The translations under genes and the position numbers were made by a program. From NCBI RefSeq assembly GCF_004352855.1, contig NZ_SJSC01000006.1:155250-219249 (forward strand): a DNA stretch of 64,000 nucleotides. The letters run 5' to 3'. Source of the DNA: Marinomonas sp. KMM3893. Its GTDB lineage: Bacteria > Pseudomonadota > Gammaproteobacteria > Pseudomonadales > Marinomonadaceae. The notes under the pieces are model-generated. The model worked only from the letters and a program-made list of their open reading frames with translations, made no database searches and was not told where the DNA came from. Positions 8,008 to 18,536 of this stretch are shown one piece after another; positions within the stretch are counted from its first letter, which is position 1, and every line of letters starts with the position of its first letter.

Positions 8008-8862
8008 TTGTCTTATTTTGTTAGCGACCTCTGCATTTACCCAATAAAGTCCATTAAAGGCATCTCCCTAACCACCAGCCAAGTAAATCTAGATGGCTTA
8101 TTAGGCGATCGACGCTACATGATCACCAAGCCAAACGGTGATTTTTTGACGGGCAGAGAGCACCCTACGCTCACGTTATTAACGGCATTGCCATTGGGCG
8201 AAGATCGCTGGCAGCTAACCCACCCTAATGCAGAATCCCCTTTAGATCTTGATCCCAGCACCTTTAAAAAAGATTACCAAGAGGTGATCATTTGGGAGAA
8301 CCCAGTAGCCGGACAATCTTGCTCCGAACAAGCAAACCAGTGGTTCAGCAAAATCCTCAACGACGAGGTAGCCCTGGTGTACTTTGGTGACCAATCCTCC
8401 CGCGTCACCAGTCGTCGACCTGACAAACCGGTTGCTTTTGCCGATGGCTACCCATTTTTGCTGACCACCAAGGCCTCACTCGACGAACTCAATAAAAGCT
8501 GTCCAGAAGACATCCAAATGGCGCAATTTCGCCCTAACATTGTGGTCGATGGCGACCTTCCTTTTGCCGAAGACAGCTGGAAACGCATTAAGATTGGCGA
8601 CGTCATATTTGAGAACGTCAAACCTTGTGAGCGCTGCATTTTCACCACCATCAACCCAGATACGGGCGAACGCAGCAGAAAAGGCGAACCGATGAAAACC
8701 CTTGGGAAATTCCGTCTTGTGAAAAAAGAAGGCGTGCTGTTTGGGATCAACCTGATTGCTGAAAATAGCGGCACTATTCAGCAAGGAGACCGCGTAGAAA
8801 TTTTAGAATATCAAGACGCGCCAGTGCTGGATGACAGGCGCATCAAGTCCTCTAAGCAGTAA
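8008..8862 (+). CDS. MOSC-domain protein, YcbX-like
   Basis: 284 residues. The N-terminal MOSC beta-barrel domain begins SDLCIYPIKSIKGISL and continues with GLLGDRRYMI. The C-terminal MOSC domain holds the key cysteine in NVKPCERCIFTTINPDTGER (about residue 204-207). In E. coli, YcbX is a molybdenum-cofactor sulfite-oxidase-superfamily enzyme that detoxifies N-hydroxylated bases; a C-terminal 2Fe-2S domain found there is absent here. The TTG at 8008 was chosen because AGGAG lies 6 bases upstream; another TTG at 7981 has no binding site. Confidence 0.85.
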   Translation: MSYFVSDLCIYPIKSIKGISLTTSQVNLDGLLGDRRYMITKPNGDFLTGREHPTLTLLTALPLGEDRWQLTHPNAESPLDLDPSTFKKDYQEVIIWENPVAGQSCSEQANQWFSKILNDEVALVYFGDQSSRVTSRRPDKPVAFADGYPFLLTTKASLDELNKSCPEDIQMAQFRPNIVVDGDLPFAEDSWKRIKIGDVIFENVKPCERCIFTTINPDTGERSRKGEPMKTLGKFRLVKKEGVLFGINLIAENSGTIQQGDRVEILEYQDAPVLDDRRIKSSKQ

Positions 8863-8880
8863 GTCTCGATTAATAGACAT

Positions 8881-8917
8881 AAAAAAAGGGAAGCCAACAC
8901 TGGCTTCCCTTTTTATT
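8881..8917. terminator. Bidirectional terminator between the MOSC gene and ybiT
   Basis: AAAAGGGAAGCCA / TGGCTTCCCTTTT stem with an ACAC loop, flanked by A7 and T runs, so it can end both converging transcripts. Confidence 0.92.
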
Positions 8918-8936
8918 TGCAATCAAAAAGCGATGA

Positions 8937-10523
8937 TTAAGCTTCTTGTTTTGCCAAGTATTCGTCGTAAGTACCGTGGAAGTCAACGATGCCTTCACTG
9001 GTTACTTCCATAATACGGGTTGCCAAAGAAGAGACAAACTCGCGGTCATGACTGACAAAAATCAAGGTGCCTGGGTAGTTTTCAAGCGCCAAGTTCAAAG
9101 ACTCGATGGATTCCATGTCCATGTGGTTAGTCGGCTCATCCATTACCAATACGTTGGGCTTCTGCAGCATCAACTTACCGAATAACATACGACCTTGCTC
9201 ACCACCAGATAAGACCTTAACAGACTTTTTGATGTCATTTTGCGAGAACAACAAACGCCCTAAAGTGCCACGAATAACTTGCTCATCGTCGCCTTCTTGA
9301 CCCCATTGCCCCATCCACTCGATCAAATCAACGTCTTTCTCAAATTCATGAGCGTGATCTTGAGCGTAGTAACCAATATTGGCATTTTCAGACCATTTCA
9401 CAGTACCGCTCGTTAGCTCTGTATCGCCAACCAAACATTTCAACAAGGTGGTTTTACCGATACCGTTTGGCCCGATCACCGCAATGCGCTCGCCCACTTC
9501 CACCATCATGTTCAAGCCGCTGAACAATTGCTCATCGTAAGACTTGGACAATTTTTCCACTTGAACCGCCATACGGTGCAATTTCTTTTCTTGCTCAAAG
9601 CGAATAAATGGGTTTTGTCGGCTAGATGGCTTAACGTCTTCCAGCTGGATTTTATCAATTTGCTTCGCACGAGAGGTTGCTTGTTTGGATTTTGACGCGT
9701 TCGCAGAAAAGCGACTTACAAACGATTTCAGCTCGTTAATTTGTGCTTTTTTCTTCGCATTGTCAGACAACAGACGCTCGCGAGCTTGTGTCGCCGCCGT
9801 CATGTACTCATCGTAGTTACCAGAGAAAAGGCGCAACTCACCGTAGTCCAAGTCAGCCATGTTAGTACACACGGAGTTCAAGAAGTGACGGTCATGGGAA
9901 ATAATGATCATGGTGCAATTACGCTCAACCAAAACCCCTTCCAACCAACGAATGGTGTTGATGTCCAAGTTGTTGGTAGGCTCGTCCAATAACAATATTT
10001 CAGGATCAGAGAACAAGGCTTGCGCCAACAATACACGCAGTTTTAAACCTGGAGCCACTTCACTCATTAGGCCGTAATGCTGTTCCGTTGGGATACCAAC
10101 GCCTAACAACAATTCTCCGGCACGAGCGTCAGCCGTGTAACCGTCCATTTCTGCAAATTCTGCTTCAAGGTCGCCAGCACGAAGGCCGTCTTCCTCAGTC
10201 ATCTCAGGGTTCGCGTAGATCGCGTCTTTTTCTGCCTTAACAGCCCACAATTCAGTGTGCCCCATGATCACAGTATCGATCACAGAATATTCTTCGTAAG
10301 CAAATTGGTCCTGTTTCAACTTACCAAGACGCTCATTTGGATCTTTGGATACGTTGCCGGAACTTGGCTCTAGATCACCGCCAAGGATTTTCATGAAAGT
10401 GGATTTACCACATCCATTTGCACCGATTAAACCGTAGCGTTTGCCTTCTGCAAATTTTACGGAGACATTTTCAAACAAAGGTTTGGCACCAAATTGCATG
10501 GTGATATTGGCCGTTATTAACAA
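8937..10523 (-). CDS. ybiT: ABC-F family ATPase YbiT
   Basis: 528 residues with two ABC ATPase domains and no membrane segments. Walker A motifs GANGCGKST (about 36) and GPNGIGKTT (about 353), Walker B motifs LLLDEPTNN and LVMDEPTNH, and the linker with [16 protein letters not shown] are all present. It closely follows E. coli YbiT, an ABC-F protein acting on the ribosome. The start is a TTG at 10523 preceded by GGAAG; the N-terminal residues [21 protein letters not shown] fit the family start. It is monocistronic, with a 340-base upstream region that shows no clear further element. Confidence 0.93.
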   Translation of the reverse strand: MLITANITMQFGAKPLFENVSVKFAEGKRYGLIGANGCGKSTFMKILGGDLEPSSGNVSKDPNERLGKLKQDQFAYEEYSVIDTVIMGHTELWAVKAEKDAIYANPEMTEEDGLRAGDLEAEFAEMDGYTADARAGELLLGVGIPTEQHYGLMSEVAPGLKLRVLLAQALFSDPEILLLDEPTNNLDINTIRWLEGVLVERNCTMIIISHDRHFLNSVCTNMADLDYGELRLFSGNYDEYMTAATQARERLLSDNAKKKAQINELKSFVSRFSANASKSKQATSRAKQIDKIQLEDVKPSSRQNPFIRFEQEKKLHRMAVQVEKLSKSYDEQLFSGLNMMVEVGERIAVIGPNGIGKTTLLKCLVGDTELTSGTVKWSENANIGYYAQDHAHEFEKDVDLIEWMGQWGQEGDDEQVIRGTLGRLLFSQNDIKKSVKVLSGGEQGRMLFGKLMLQKPNVLVMDEPTNHMDMESIESLNLALENYPGTLIFVSHDREFVSSLATRIMEVTSEGIVDFHGTYDEYLAKQEA

Positions 10524-10861
10524 GGTAATCTTCCACTTTTCATGACGTAAATTTAGGCGCTTATTATCAGCTGCCCTTGATGGCGCGTATTATCGCACAA
10601 ATACCTCTCACTCTTTAAGCCACAAAATCATTATTGCGCGTAATAAAGCAAAGTAAAGTGACAGCGCCTCTGTTTGGCACAGAGAATAGATTGTATTTTT
10701 GAACGCTTGGTTACATATTCGCTCTAATGGTTACCAGAGAAAACAAAACACCCCTTTTCTTGAAAGAGGCGTCTACTTCACACTGTACCGTAAGCAAAAC
10801 AGCTTAAGAATATCGCACAACAACCGATAATAAAGATAACCAACATCGGCGGGAGAACATA
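10524..10861. other. Divergent intergenic region ybiT / cNMP-binding gene
   Basis: 338 bases without a gene. It must hold promoters in both directions. An imperfect palindrome TTATTGCGCGTAATAA occurs near 10630; no recognised operator or RNA was found. Confidence 0.5.
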
Positions 10862-11353
10862 ATGCGTACCGTCCAAGCATATGAAACAGAATTTGACATT
10901 TCACCCAAACGGCTTAAAGAAGGCTCTATTTTCGGCGCACTGTCAGAAGACGCCATACAATACCTTCTAGATAACGGCCTTATTCACGCCGCCCAAAAAG
11001 GCGATGAAATTTTCCACTACAACGACAAAGGAGAGAGTTTTTACGCTGTCCTTCACGGCAGCCTAGACTTCTTCAAACAACACCAACACAAAGTATTACA
11101 CACGCGTGACGTGGAATTTGGCGAAGCGATTGGTTTCGTCTCTATGGTGGCTCTTCATGGACGAGTGGGCACCGCCTACGCCAAAGAAGACAGCTTATTA
11201 CTGGAAGTAACCAGCACCCTCTTCAGTGACTTCCATGACACTTACCCTTTCGATTTTGGAATACTACTGATGAATTTGGCCAGAGACATGGCGCGAAATA
11301 TTAGAGAGCTCAGTAACGCACTGGTAGAGCATGAAGTTGGCGCGCACCTATGA
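10862..11353 (+). CDS. Cyclic-nucleotide-binding-domain protein
   Basis: 163 residues. One CRP-like cNMP-binding domain spans about 25-125: GSIFGALSEDAIQYLL, GDEIFHYNDKGESFYAVLHGSLDFF, and a phosphate-binding-cassette-like FGEAIGFVSMVALHGRVGTAYA, where an Arg follows the hydrophobic stretch. The C-terminal part is helical; there is no helix-turn-helix, so it is not a CRP-type transcription factor. It could be a small regulatory subunit or a scaffold. GGGAG precedes the ATG. No obvious operon partner. Confidence 0.82.
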   Translation: MRTVQAYETEFDISPKRLKEGSIFGALSEDAIQYLLDNGLIHAAQKGDEIFHYNDKGESFYAVLHGSLDFFKQHQHKVLHTRDVEFGEAIGFVSMVALHGRVGTAYAKEDSLLLEVTSTLFSDFHDTYPFDFGILLMNLARDMARNIRELSNALVEHEVGAHL

Positions 11354-11527
11354 CATCTGCATCATTAAGACAGCCACTAGGGCGGATCATAAGGCAATGA
11401 AAGAAGCGTGATTTAAGCTTGCATTGAAAGGGAATGGCATTAAAAAAGAATGGCACTGAAAGAAGTTCATCAGCCTCCAGCAACGGCTGAAGCAAAAAGG
11501 TAAAAAACTGAATCTACATTAAGCGAG

Positions 11528-11555
11528 CCACAGATTGATCTTTTCAACCTGTGGC
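11528..11555. other. Inverted repeat downstream of the RidA gene
   Basis: GCCACAG and CTGTGGC arms flank a 14-base loop between the converging genes. No T-run follows on either strand, so it may be a weak or Rho-assisted terminator. Confidence 0.35.
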
Positions 11556-11564
11556 CAAACAACA

Positions 11565-11915
11565 CTATTTCTCAGCGGCAACCACGGAAATCTCCACTAA
11601 CAACTCCGCTCTGGCCATACGCGCTTCAACACAGGCGCGTGCTGGAGCATGACCTTCTGGCACCCAAGCATCCCAAACAGCGTTCATGGCAGCAAAGTCT
11701 TTCATATCACGAATGTAGATAGTCGCAGACAAGATATGCTCTTTATCAGACCCTGCTTGCGCCAACAGATTTTCCACTTTATCAAGCATGGTCGCCGTTT
11801 GCTCAGTAATATCAGTATTGGCATCCGCCCCTACTTGACCACAAAGGTAAATGGTTCCTTGATGCTTAACAATGCGACTCATGCGCTGGGCAGTTTCCAT
11901 ACGTGTAATAGACAT
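11565..11915 (-). CDS. RidA family (YjgF/YER057c/UK114) protein
   Basis: 116 residues. RidA-type proteins hydrolyse reactive enamine/imine intermediates released by PLP enzymes. The family pattern is visible: [43 protein letters not shown] and a C-terminal [20 protein letters not shown] where the Arg at about 102 is the substrate carboxylate-binding residue. This sequence looks like one of the Rid2-Rid7 relatives rather than canonical RidA. ATG at 11915 was chosen because AGAGGA precedes it by 8 bases; an upstream TTG gives two extra residues only. Confidence 0.9.
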   Translation of the reverse strand: MSITRMETAQRMSRIVKHQGTIYLCGQVGADANTDITEQTATMLDKVENLLAQAGSDKEHILSATIYIRDMKDFAAMNAVWDAWVPEGHAPARACVEARMARAELLVEISVVAAEK

Positions 11916-12029
11916 AAACAAATTCCTCTAATGATTGCTTAACGGGTGAATGGGGACAATCTTAACAAATAAAAAATAGAGAATCCCACTTAAAAACAAC
12001 CAAGATACAAAATATGATATGGCTATTTT

Positions 12030-12638
12030 TTAGAATTCCAGTCCTTTCTGTGCTTTTATGCCACGTTTAAAAGCATGTTTCACTTCTTTAATCTCGCTCA
12101 CCGTGTCGGCTAACTCAACCAGTGATTCCGACGCCCCTCTGCCAGTTACCACAAGATGCTGAGTGTCTGGTCGATTCATCAATGCCTCCAACACCACACC
12201 CTCTTCAAGGTATTCGTAGTGCAACAAATAGGTCAATTCATCCAACACAACCAAATCAAAAGCAGGGTCTGCCAACATGGCTGCCGCTTGCTGCCAAGCT
12301 TCATTAGACGATGCGATATCCGCCTCACGGTTTTGCGTCTCCCAAGTAAAACCCGACGGCATAATCTCCCACTGAACGTTCGGCTGCGCTTTAAAAAAGT
12401 CTATTTCGCCCGTGTTCCATTCGCCTTTTAAAAACTGCACCACCCCCACTTTCATACCGTGACCCAAGGCGCGCGCCACCATACCAAGCGCCGAGCTGGA
12501 TTTGCCCTTACCATTGCCGGTCAGCAACACAAAAGTTCCCTTGTCTTCTTGCGCTTTAGCAATGCGTTTATCAACGTGCTTTTTGATTGCTTGCATGCGC
12601 AATTGATGCTGTTCTGGATCTTTAATGGTTTTTGCCAT
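12030..12638 (-). CDS. cobO: Corrinoid adenosyltransferase (CobO/BtuR)
   Basis: 202 residues. Transfers the 5'-deoxyadenosyl group of ATP to cob(I)alamin to make adenosylcobalamin. P-loop GNGKGKSSSALGMVARALGHG at about 44-64, VGVVQFLKGEWNTGE, and LVVLDELTYLLHYEYL are typical of the CobA/BtuR family. The ATG at 12638 was chosen since GGAGA lies 5 bases upstream; four extra residues upstream are possible. It lies directly downstream of metH, the main B12-dependent enzyme here, with a terminator in between. Whether it serves salvage or de novo synthesis cannot be seen. Confidence 0.93.
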   Translation of the reverse strand: MAKTIKDPEQHQLRMQAIKKHVDKRIAKAQEDKGTFVLLTGNGKGKSSSALGMVARALGHGMKVGVVQFLKGEWNTGEIDFFKAQPNVQWEIMPSGFTWETQNREADIASSNEAWQQAAAMLADPAFDLVVLDELTYLLHYEYLEEGVVLEALMNRPDTQHLVVTGRGASESLVELADTVSEIKEVKHAFKRGIKAQKGLEF

Positions 12639-12722
12639 CGTGTTCTCCATTCACTGTTAGAAAGTCATTATTAACACGGTTTTTCTAGACACTGGCTGCT
12701 AAAAAACACCTTCTAGAAAGTA

Positions 12723-12762
12723 AAAAAACCTTACCTACGACCAAGCATAGATAAGGTTTAAC
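12723..12762 (-). terminator. Intrinsic terminator of metH
   Basis: Minus-strand arms AAACCTTA and TAAGGTTT with an inner loop of about 20 bases, followed by T4-T7, located 20 bases after the metH stop. Confidence 0.8.
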
Positions 12763-12781
12763 CGATTCACTCGATGTTTTT

Positions 12782-15700
12782 TTAGATACGATCGTCTTCT
12801 GGATCGTAACCAAGGTTTGGTGATAACCAGCGCTCGGCATCGTCTTTTGACATGCCTTTACGAGCCGCGTAATCATCCACCTGATCTGGACCTATTTTGC
12901 CCACACCAAAATAGGTGCTGTCTGGATGCGCAAAATACCAGCCACTTACCGCAGCGGTCGGTAACATAGCGAAGCTTTCTGTAATTTCCATATCAATTTT
13001 ATCTTTGACATCCAACAACGACCAAAGCTTAGCTTTCTCAGTATGATCCGGGCACGCAGGATACCCTGGCGCAGGACGCATCCCTTGATATTTCTCTTTG
13101 ATCAACTCTTGATTGGTTAACGTCTCTTCTGCGGCATACCCCCAGAACTCTTTACGTACTCTTTCATGGAGGTATTCGGCCGTCGCTTCTGCAAGACGAT
13201 CCGCCACCGCTTTAATCATAATAGAGTTGTAATCGTCATGGTCTGCCTCGTAGGCTGCAACCAAAGGATCAATACCAAAGCCTGCGGCACAAGCAAATGC
13301 GCCCATATAATCCGCGACACCACTGTCTTTAGGCGCCACAAAATCCGCCAAGCTGTGATTGTATTTACCCGGCGCAGTCAGCTCATTTTGAATGCGTAAG
13401 AAAGACAGGCGTTCAATGACTTCGGTGCGAGTTTCATCCGCGTAAATTTCAATGTCATCATGATTCACTTGGTTTGCCGGGAACAAGCCCACCACAGCTC
13501 GCGCTTTTAAGCTCTTTGTGGCGATCACTTCTTCGAGCATTTCCAGCGCATCGTGATAGACACGAGTCGCTTCTACACCAACCACCTCATCCGTTAGGAT
13601 GCGCGGATAAGCGCCCGCCAATTCCCATGTTTGAAAAAATGGCGTCCAATCGATGTAATCCTTAACCACATTCAAATCAATGTCATTTTCCGTTAACACA
13701 GTAATGCCAAGCTTGCTTGGTTTAACGATATTGTCTTCAAACACCAGCGGCGCTTTATTAAGACGCGCCTTGTCCAAGGACACACGACGACCCGCTTTAG
13801 CGCGATCTTTATAGCGGATACGTGTTTTCTCATAATCCAGCTTGATCTCATCAACAAACTTCTGACGACGCTCCGTATCTTTACTCAGTAAAGTACTGGC
13901 CACACCGACACTACGAGACGCATTGGTTACGTGTACAACTTGGTTGTTCTTGTAGTTTTGCTCAATTTTTACCGCGGTATGGGCTTTAGAAGTGGTCGCC
14001 CCACCAATCATCACAGGCAAAGTAAAACCTTGGCGCTGCATTTCTTTTGCCACGTGCACCATTTCATCCAAAGATGGGGTAATCAAACCGGACAGACCGA
14101 TCATGTCAGCCCCTTCTTCTTTGGCGGTACGCAGGATTTTCTCAGCCGGCACCATAACGCCCAAATCGATCACTTCAAAGTTATTACATTGCAACACCAC
14201 ACCCACGATGTTTTTACCGATATCGTGCACATCGCCTTTCACTGTGGCCATCACAATTTTGCCATTACTAGAAGACGCCGTGTCCATGTTGCGGGCTTTT
14301 TCTTCTTCGATATAAGGCATCAAATACGCCACCGCTTTTTTCATTACGCGAGCGGATTTCACCACTTGCGGCAAGAACATTTTGCCGGAGCCAAACAAGT
14401 CACCAACAATGCCCATACCGTCCATTAATGGGCCTTCAATCACCTCTAATGGTCGATCAAACGCCAAGCGAGCTTCTTCTGTGTCTTCGTCTATAAACTC
14501 TGTGATGCCTTTTACCAAAGCATGACTTAAGCGCGCAGAAACGGGCAAACCGCGCCATTCTTGGGTTTCTTTTTCAGCCACTTCACCGGTGCCGGCAAAC
14601 TCTCCCGCCATCGCCAACAAATTGTCGGTCGCGTCCGGTGTTCTGTTTAGTACCGCATCTTCAACCGCATCGCGCAGTTTTAGAGGAATGTCTTCATACA
14701 AGGCCAACTGACCGGCATTGACAATCCCCATGGTCATGCCTTGCTTAATCGCATGGTACAAAAAGACCGCGTGAATCGCTTCACGAACAGGGTTATTACC
14801 ACGAAACGAAAAAGACACATTCGACACACCGCCAGAGACTTTCGCATAAGGCAATTCACGAGTAATGTCGCCAGTCGCTTCAATAAAGTCCAACGCATAA
14901 CGGTTGTGTTCTTCTATCCCGGTTGCAATGGCAAAGATATTAGGGTCAAAAATAATGTCTTCTGGTGGGAAGCCAACTTCGTCCACCAAAATCTTGTAAG
15001 AACGACGACAAATATCAATCTTCCGCTGGCGAGTGTCCGCTTGACCGGTCTCATCGAACGCCATCACAATCACAGCCGCGCCGTATTTCATTAGCTTGCG
15101 CGCCTGCTCTCTAAAGTTGTCTTCCCCTTCTTTCATGCTGATGGAGTTAACCACCCCTTTGCCTTGAACCCACTTAAGGCCGGCTTCAAGAATCTCCCAT
15201 TTAGAAGAGTCCAGCATGATTGGCACACGAGAGATATCCGGCTCTGAGGCGATGAGCTTCAAGAAACGCTCCATCGCTGCCTGAGAATCCAACATGCCTT
15301 CATCCATGTTGATGTCGATGATCTGCGCACCGTTTTCCACTTGCTGACGCGCCACATCTAGGGCGGTGTCGAAATCCCCTTCTTTGATCAAGCGCTTAAA
15401 CATTGCCGAACCTGTGACATTGGTTCGCTCGCCCACGTTCACAAACAAGCTGTCGCCATCAATATTAAATGGCTCCAAGCCAGATAAGCGACACGCTTTT
15501 TCAATCGTCGGAATCACCCGTGGTGTAGACTGCTCGAACGCCTTCGCAAACGCTTCAATATGGCTCGGTCCGGTGCCACAGCAACCACCAATAATGTTAA
15601 TAAAACCGGAGTCGACCCAACTTTTGATCTCATCAAGCATTTCTTCTGGTGTTTCATCGTACTCACCAAAGGCATTAGGCAAGCCCGCGTTTGGATGCGC

Positions 15701-16522
15701 AGAAACATGGGTGTCAGCAATTCTAGACAGTTCGTCTATGTATTGGCGTAAATCTTTTGGCCCCAACGCACAGTTCAACCCCACAGAAATCGGCTTGGCG
15801 TGAGAAATAGAGTTCCAGAAAGCCTCTGTTGTTTGACCTGACAAGGTACGACCCGATGCATCGGTAATGGTGCCCGAGATCATAATCGGGTAGCGCACTC
15901 CGGTTTTTTCGAAATAATCCAACACCGCGTAAATGGCGGCCTTGGCGTTCAAAGTATCGAAAATGGTTTCGATCAGAATGATGTCCACGCCACCCTTGAT
16001 CAGACCATCTACCGCCACCGTGTAAGCATCGACAAGTTCATCAAAATGGATATTACGAAAGCCTGGATCATTCACATCTGGCGAAATTGTACAGGTACGA
16101 CTGGTTGGTCCAACCGCCCCCGCCACAAAACGGGGCTTATCAGGGTTTTGCTGAGTGAATTCATCCGCGGCTTCGCGTGCTAGGCGTGCGGATTCAAAAT
16201 TAAGCTCATAACTCAGCGCCTCCATGTGGTAATCCAGCATGGAGATATAATTGGCATTGAAGGTATTGGTTTCTATGATGTCCGCGCCCGCAGCAAGATA
16301 GGCACAGTAGATGTCTTTAATGATCTTTGGTTGCGTTAATGACAGTAAATCATTATTCCCTTTGACATCGCTTTCCCAATCCTCAAAGCGCGCACCACGA
16401 TAATCTTTTTCTTCCAATTGATACGATTGGATCATGGTTCCCATGGCACCATCGAGAATAAGCACATTTTCTGCTAAACGCTTCTCTATAATGGAATACG
16501 ATTTGGACTTTACCACTGTCAT
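12782..16522 (-). CDS. metH: Cobalamin-dependent methionine synthase
   Basis: 1246 residues (E. coli MetH about 1227). Transfers a methyl group from 5-methyltetrahydrofolate to homocysteine through methylcobalamin. Four modules are visible: homocysteine domain ([10 protein letters not shown] to [13 protein letters not shown] with the zinc cysteines), pterin-binding domain ([18 protein letters not shown], about 365-640), B12 domain with the His ligand in [13 protein letters not shown] (about 755-765), and the AdoMet reactivation domain (about 920-1246, with [12 protein letters not shown]). The upstream frame is 16 codons longer but not family-like. A GTG at 16516 has a better spaced GAGG and may be the true start. 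Confidence 0.97.
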   Translation of the reverse strand: MTVVKSKSYSIIEKRLAENVLILDGAMGTMIQSYQLEEKDYRGARFEDWESDVKGNNDLLSLTQPKIIKDIYCAYLAAGADIIETNTFNANYISMLDYHMEALSYELNFESARLAREAADEFTQQNPDKPRFVAGAVGPTSRTCTISPDVNDPGFRNIHFDELVDAYTVAVDGLIKGGVDIILIETIFDTLNAKAAIYAVLDYFEKTGVRYPIMISGTITDASGRTLSGQTTEAFWNSISHAKPISVGLNCALGPKDLRQYIDELSRIADTHVSAHPNAGLPNAFGEYDETPEEMLDEIKSWVDSGFINIIGGCCGTGPSHIEAFAKAFEQSTPRVIPTIEKACRLSGLEPFNIDGDSLFVNVGERTNVTGSAMFKRLIKEGDFDTALDVARQQVENGAQIIDINMDEGMLDSQAAMERFLKLIASEPDISRVPIMLDSSKWEILEAGLKWVQGKGVVNSISMKEGEDNFREQARKLMKYGAAVIVMAFDETGQADTRQRKIDICRRSYKILVDEVGFPPEDIIFDPNIFAIATGIEEHNRYALDFIEATGDITRELPYAKVSGGVSNVSFSFRGNNPVREAIHAVFLYHAIKQGMTMGIVNAGQLALYEDIPLKLRDAVEDAVLNRTPDATDNLLAMAGEFAGTGEVAEKETQEWRGLPVSARLSHALVKGITEFIDEDTEEARLAFDRPLEVIEGPLMDGMGIVGDLFGSGKMFLPQVVKSARVMKKAVAYLMPYIEEEKARNMDTASSSNGKIVMATVKGDVHDIGKNIVGVVLQCNNFEVIDLGVMVPAEKILRTAKEEGADMIGLSGLITPSLDEMVHVAKEMQRQGFTLPVMIGGATTSKAHTAVKIEQNYKNNQVVHVTNASRSVGVASTLLSKDTERRQKFVDEIKLDYEKTRIRYKDRAKAGRRVSLDKARLNKAPLVFEDNIVKPSKLGITVLTENDIDLNVVKDYIDWTPFFQTWELAGAYPRILTDEVVGVEATRVYHDALEMLEEVIATKSLKARAVVGLFPANQVNHDDIEIYADETRTEVIERLSFLRIQNELTAPGKYNHSLADFVAPKDSGVADYMGAFACAAGFGIDPLVAAYEADHDDYNSIMIKAVADRLAEATAEYLHERVRKEFWGYAAEETLTNQELIKEKYQGMRPAPGYPACPDHTEKAKLWSLLDVKDKIDMEITESFAMLPTAAVSGWYFAHPDSTYFGVGKIGPDQVDDYAARKGMSKDDAERWLSPNLGYDPEDDRI

Positions 16523-16660
16523 TACCTCAATAAAAATATGCACAGTCACTATACTCAAATACCAGCACACTGGTGTTGAAAAATAGTAATGAGAAGTTGA
16601 ATGATCTAAGGATGAAGCAAGCCGCCAGATTTGGCGGCCACTTGCTAAAAAGAAAGGGGG

Positions 16661-18319
16661 TTAGCTGTTTTTGTCTTTGCGGTTAACACGACCGACTAAA
16701 AAGCCCCCCAACAAGCCAACTAAAATAGCCATTCCCCAATAACCGTATTTATCCAACAAGTTGTTATTGGTTAACGCCAAGGTGTCACTGTCTCGATAGA
16801 TTTGTCTCATAATTCGCTGACCTTGATAATTCATCTGCTGAGAAATAAACAGATTCAAGGTGGCTTTTGGTCGTTCATTTAAGCCATTTACCCGCCAGCG
16901 CCATTGCAGCTGGCCATTTTGTATCACGGCTTCGGCTTCGCTCGCACTCACCATTTGTATTGCACTGTCCGTCACCAATTCGGCCACATAGGTCTGCCCT
17001 GCTACAGGCTTGTCTACCGTGGCCGTCACCAAAATCTCAAACGTATTATGCAATGACATCTCGTTAGGGATTTGCCATCTTACATTGCTTAAACCGGAAT
17101 CAATCTGTGCTTGTAAGGCGTTCACTTCTGCTTGAAAAGGAATCAAACCATTCACTTGAGATTCCAGCGCTACCCGTTGGCTTTCACTGTTCTTGGCTCG
17201 TAGTTCAATCGCATCCAAGCGTTGTTGCAGTGTCGCTTGCTGCGCTTTTGACTGAGCCAAAGAGTCCGCCAGCCTAGCCTGTTCTTGCTGCTGATTGACC
17301 AGCATTGATCGGCTTTTTGCCAGTTGCCTGTCGGCGGCCAAATTTAATTTACTCAGTGTCGATAAACGCGCTTCTAACGCCTTTAGTTTGGCTTTATCAG
17401 CAGCGCCCTTCTGCAATGAAGCTTCAAGTCCCGCCATCTCGTCTTGATAATCGGCAATCAAGGTTTTCTGAGCCTCGATAACACCGCTTAACTTAATAAT
17501 ATCACTGTGCAACTGCCCCGTATCTCGGCTATCCAGGGACGCTTGATCAACGGACGATGTGGTGCCTTTTTGCAAGCCGTCTATCGTCTCTCTTTGTGAA
17601 TGCACTTTCGTCCATAAGATTTGGTTTTGCGATCTTGCCGCAGCGATCTGCTCCGCCAGACGACGATTTTCTTGTTGCAAAAACGCCAATGATTGCTGAT
17701 TGGTTTGATTTTCGTTGCTCAGCGCGGCGTATTTTTCTTGCAAGCCAGCTTGTTTTTTAATCAAGGATTGGTAGGCCTGATTCAGCGCATAATGCTCTGA
17801 ATCCAGAGTTTGAAAGCTGTTATTCAAATCCAGAAAATGTTGACTAGAGAAAGCAAAAGCGGACTCAGAGGACGAATCCATTTGCCGTGTTTTGCGCTTG
17901 CTTTCTAAGGCTTTTATTTGGTCAACAAGGTGATCATTTTCTACTTTTAATTCAGCGTACTGAGATTCTAGACTGTTTCGTAAACGCCTTTCTTTTGCCA
18001 ATGCCAACAAAGATTCGGCGTCTGCCTCACCCGACTCCAGCAAAGCAATGGCGCTGTCTTTTTTATCAAGCGCGGTATGAAGGTCCACTAACTGGGCATC
18101 ATTATTTGCCAACGCTTTTTTTAGCGCCGCAATTGCTTGTTGGTTGTCCCTGTTTGTCTCAGCAAGCTTGCTACGATATTCAGCGAGGTCAGCGGTGGTC
18201 GCCTCTCCTTCGATCTGTTTGGTGCCTTGATCTTGGGATGTAGAAGTCGTTGTCGTAGTGCATGCTGACGCCATTAACCCTAAAGCAACAGGAATTAAAA
18301 TAGTCATGCGCGTTGTCAT
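16661..18319 (-). CDS. Coiled-coil lipoprotein with a C-terminal membrane anchor
   Basis: 552 residues. N-terminus MTTRMTILIPVALGLMASAC is a lipoprotein-type signal with a candidate lipidated Cys20, followed by a Thr/Ser-rich linker. Residues about 45-410 are predicted coiled coil (long runs of Q, A, L, E, K). A beta-rich segment at about 420-510 (SNVRWQIPNEMSLHNTFEILVTA and following) resembles an extracytoplasmic adhesion-type fold. The end has a membrane helix (YWGMAILVGLLGGFLVGRV) and a basic tail. AAGGAG lies 6 bases before the ATG. No known family is recognised. Either the lipobox or the C-terminal helix may be the real anchor. Confidence 0.7.
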   Translation of the reverse strand: MTTRMTILIPVALGLMASACTTTTTSTSQDQGTKQIEGEATTADLAEYRSKLAETNRDNQQAIAALKKALANNDAQLVDLHTALDKKDSAIALLESGEADAESLLALAKERRLRNSLESQYAELKVENDHLVDQIKALESKRKTRQMDSSSESAFAFSSQHFLDLNNSFQTLDSEHYALNQAYQSLIKKQAGLQEKYAALSNENQTNQQSLAFLQQENRRLAEQIAAARSQNQILWTKVHSQRETIDGLQKGTTSSVDQASLDSRDTGQLHSDIIKLSGVIEAQKTLIADYQDEMAGLEASLQKGAADKAKLKALEARLSTLSKLNLAADRQLAKSRSMLVNQQQEQARLADSLAQSKAQQATLQQRLDAIELRAKNSESQRVALESQVNGLIPFQAEVNALQAQIDSGLSNVRWQIPNEMSLHNTFEILVTATVDKPVAGQTYVAELVTDSAIQMVSASEAEAVIQNGQLQWRWRVNGLNERPKATLNLFISQQMNYQGQRIMRQIYRDSDTLALTNNNLLDKYGYWGMAILVGLLGGFLVGRVNRKDKNS

Positions 18320-18471
18320 TATCCGCTCCTTAATAAACCCAAGGTCAACAATAAGTTAGATCACTTATGCCAGATTTCAAGGTGGAATGCAAAAAAGGCG
18401 TCAAGTTCGTGTTTTTATTTTGTACACACTAACTCAGTCACGTCGCGACTAGGCACTCTCAAGGCGACAAA

Positions 18472-18510
18472 AAAATACCCCACGCCAGACATGACGTGAG
18501 GTATTTGAAA
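18472..18510 (-). terminator. Intrinsic terminator of the yeaC-DUF2797-pepN operon
   Basis: Minus-strand arms AAATACCTCACG and CGTGGGGTATTT (one G-U pair) followed by T4-T7, 27 bases after the pepN stop. Confidence 0.88.
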
Positions 18511-18536
18511 CAGTACTAAAATATCACATTTAGACG

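Noticed and set aside
12678..12719. TTTCTAG/CTAGAAA inverted repeat between cobO and metH
   Set aside because: Loop of about 28 bases, no T-run; the nearby metH terminator explains the region better. No cobalamin riboswitch features were found.
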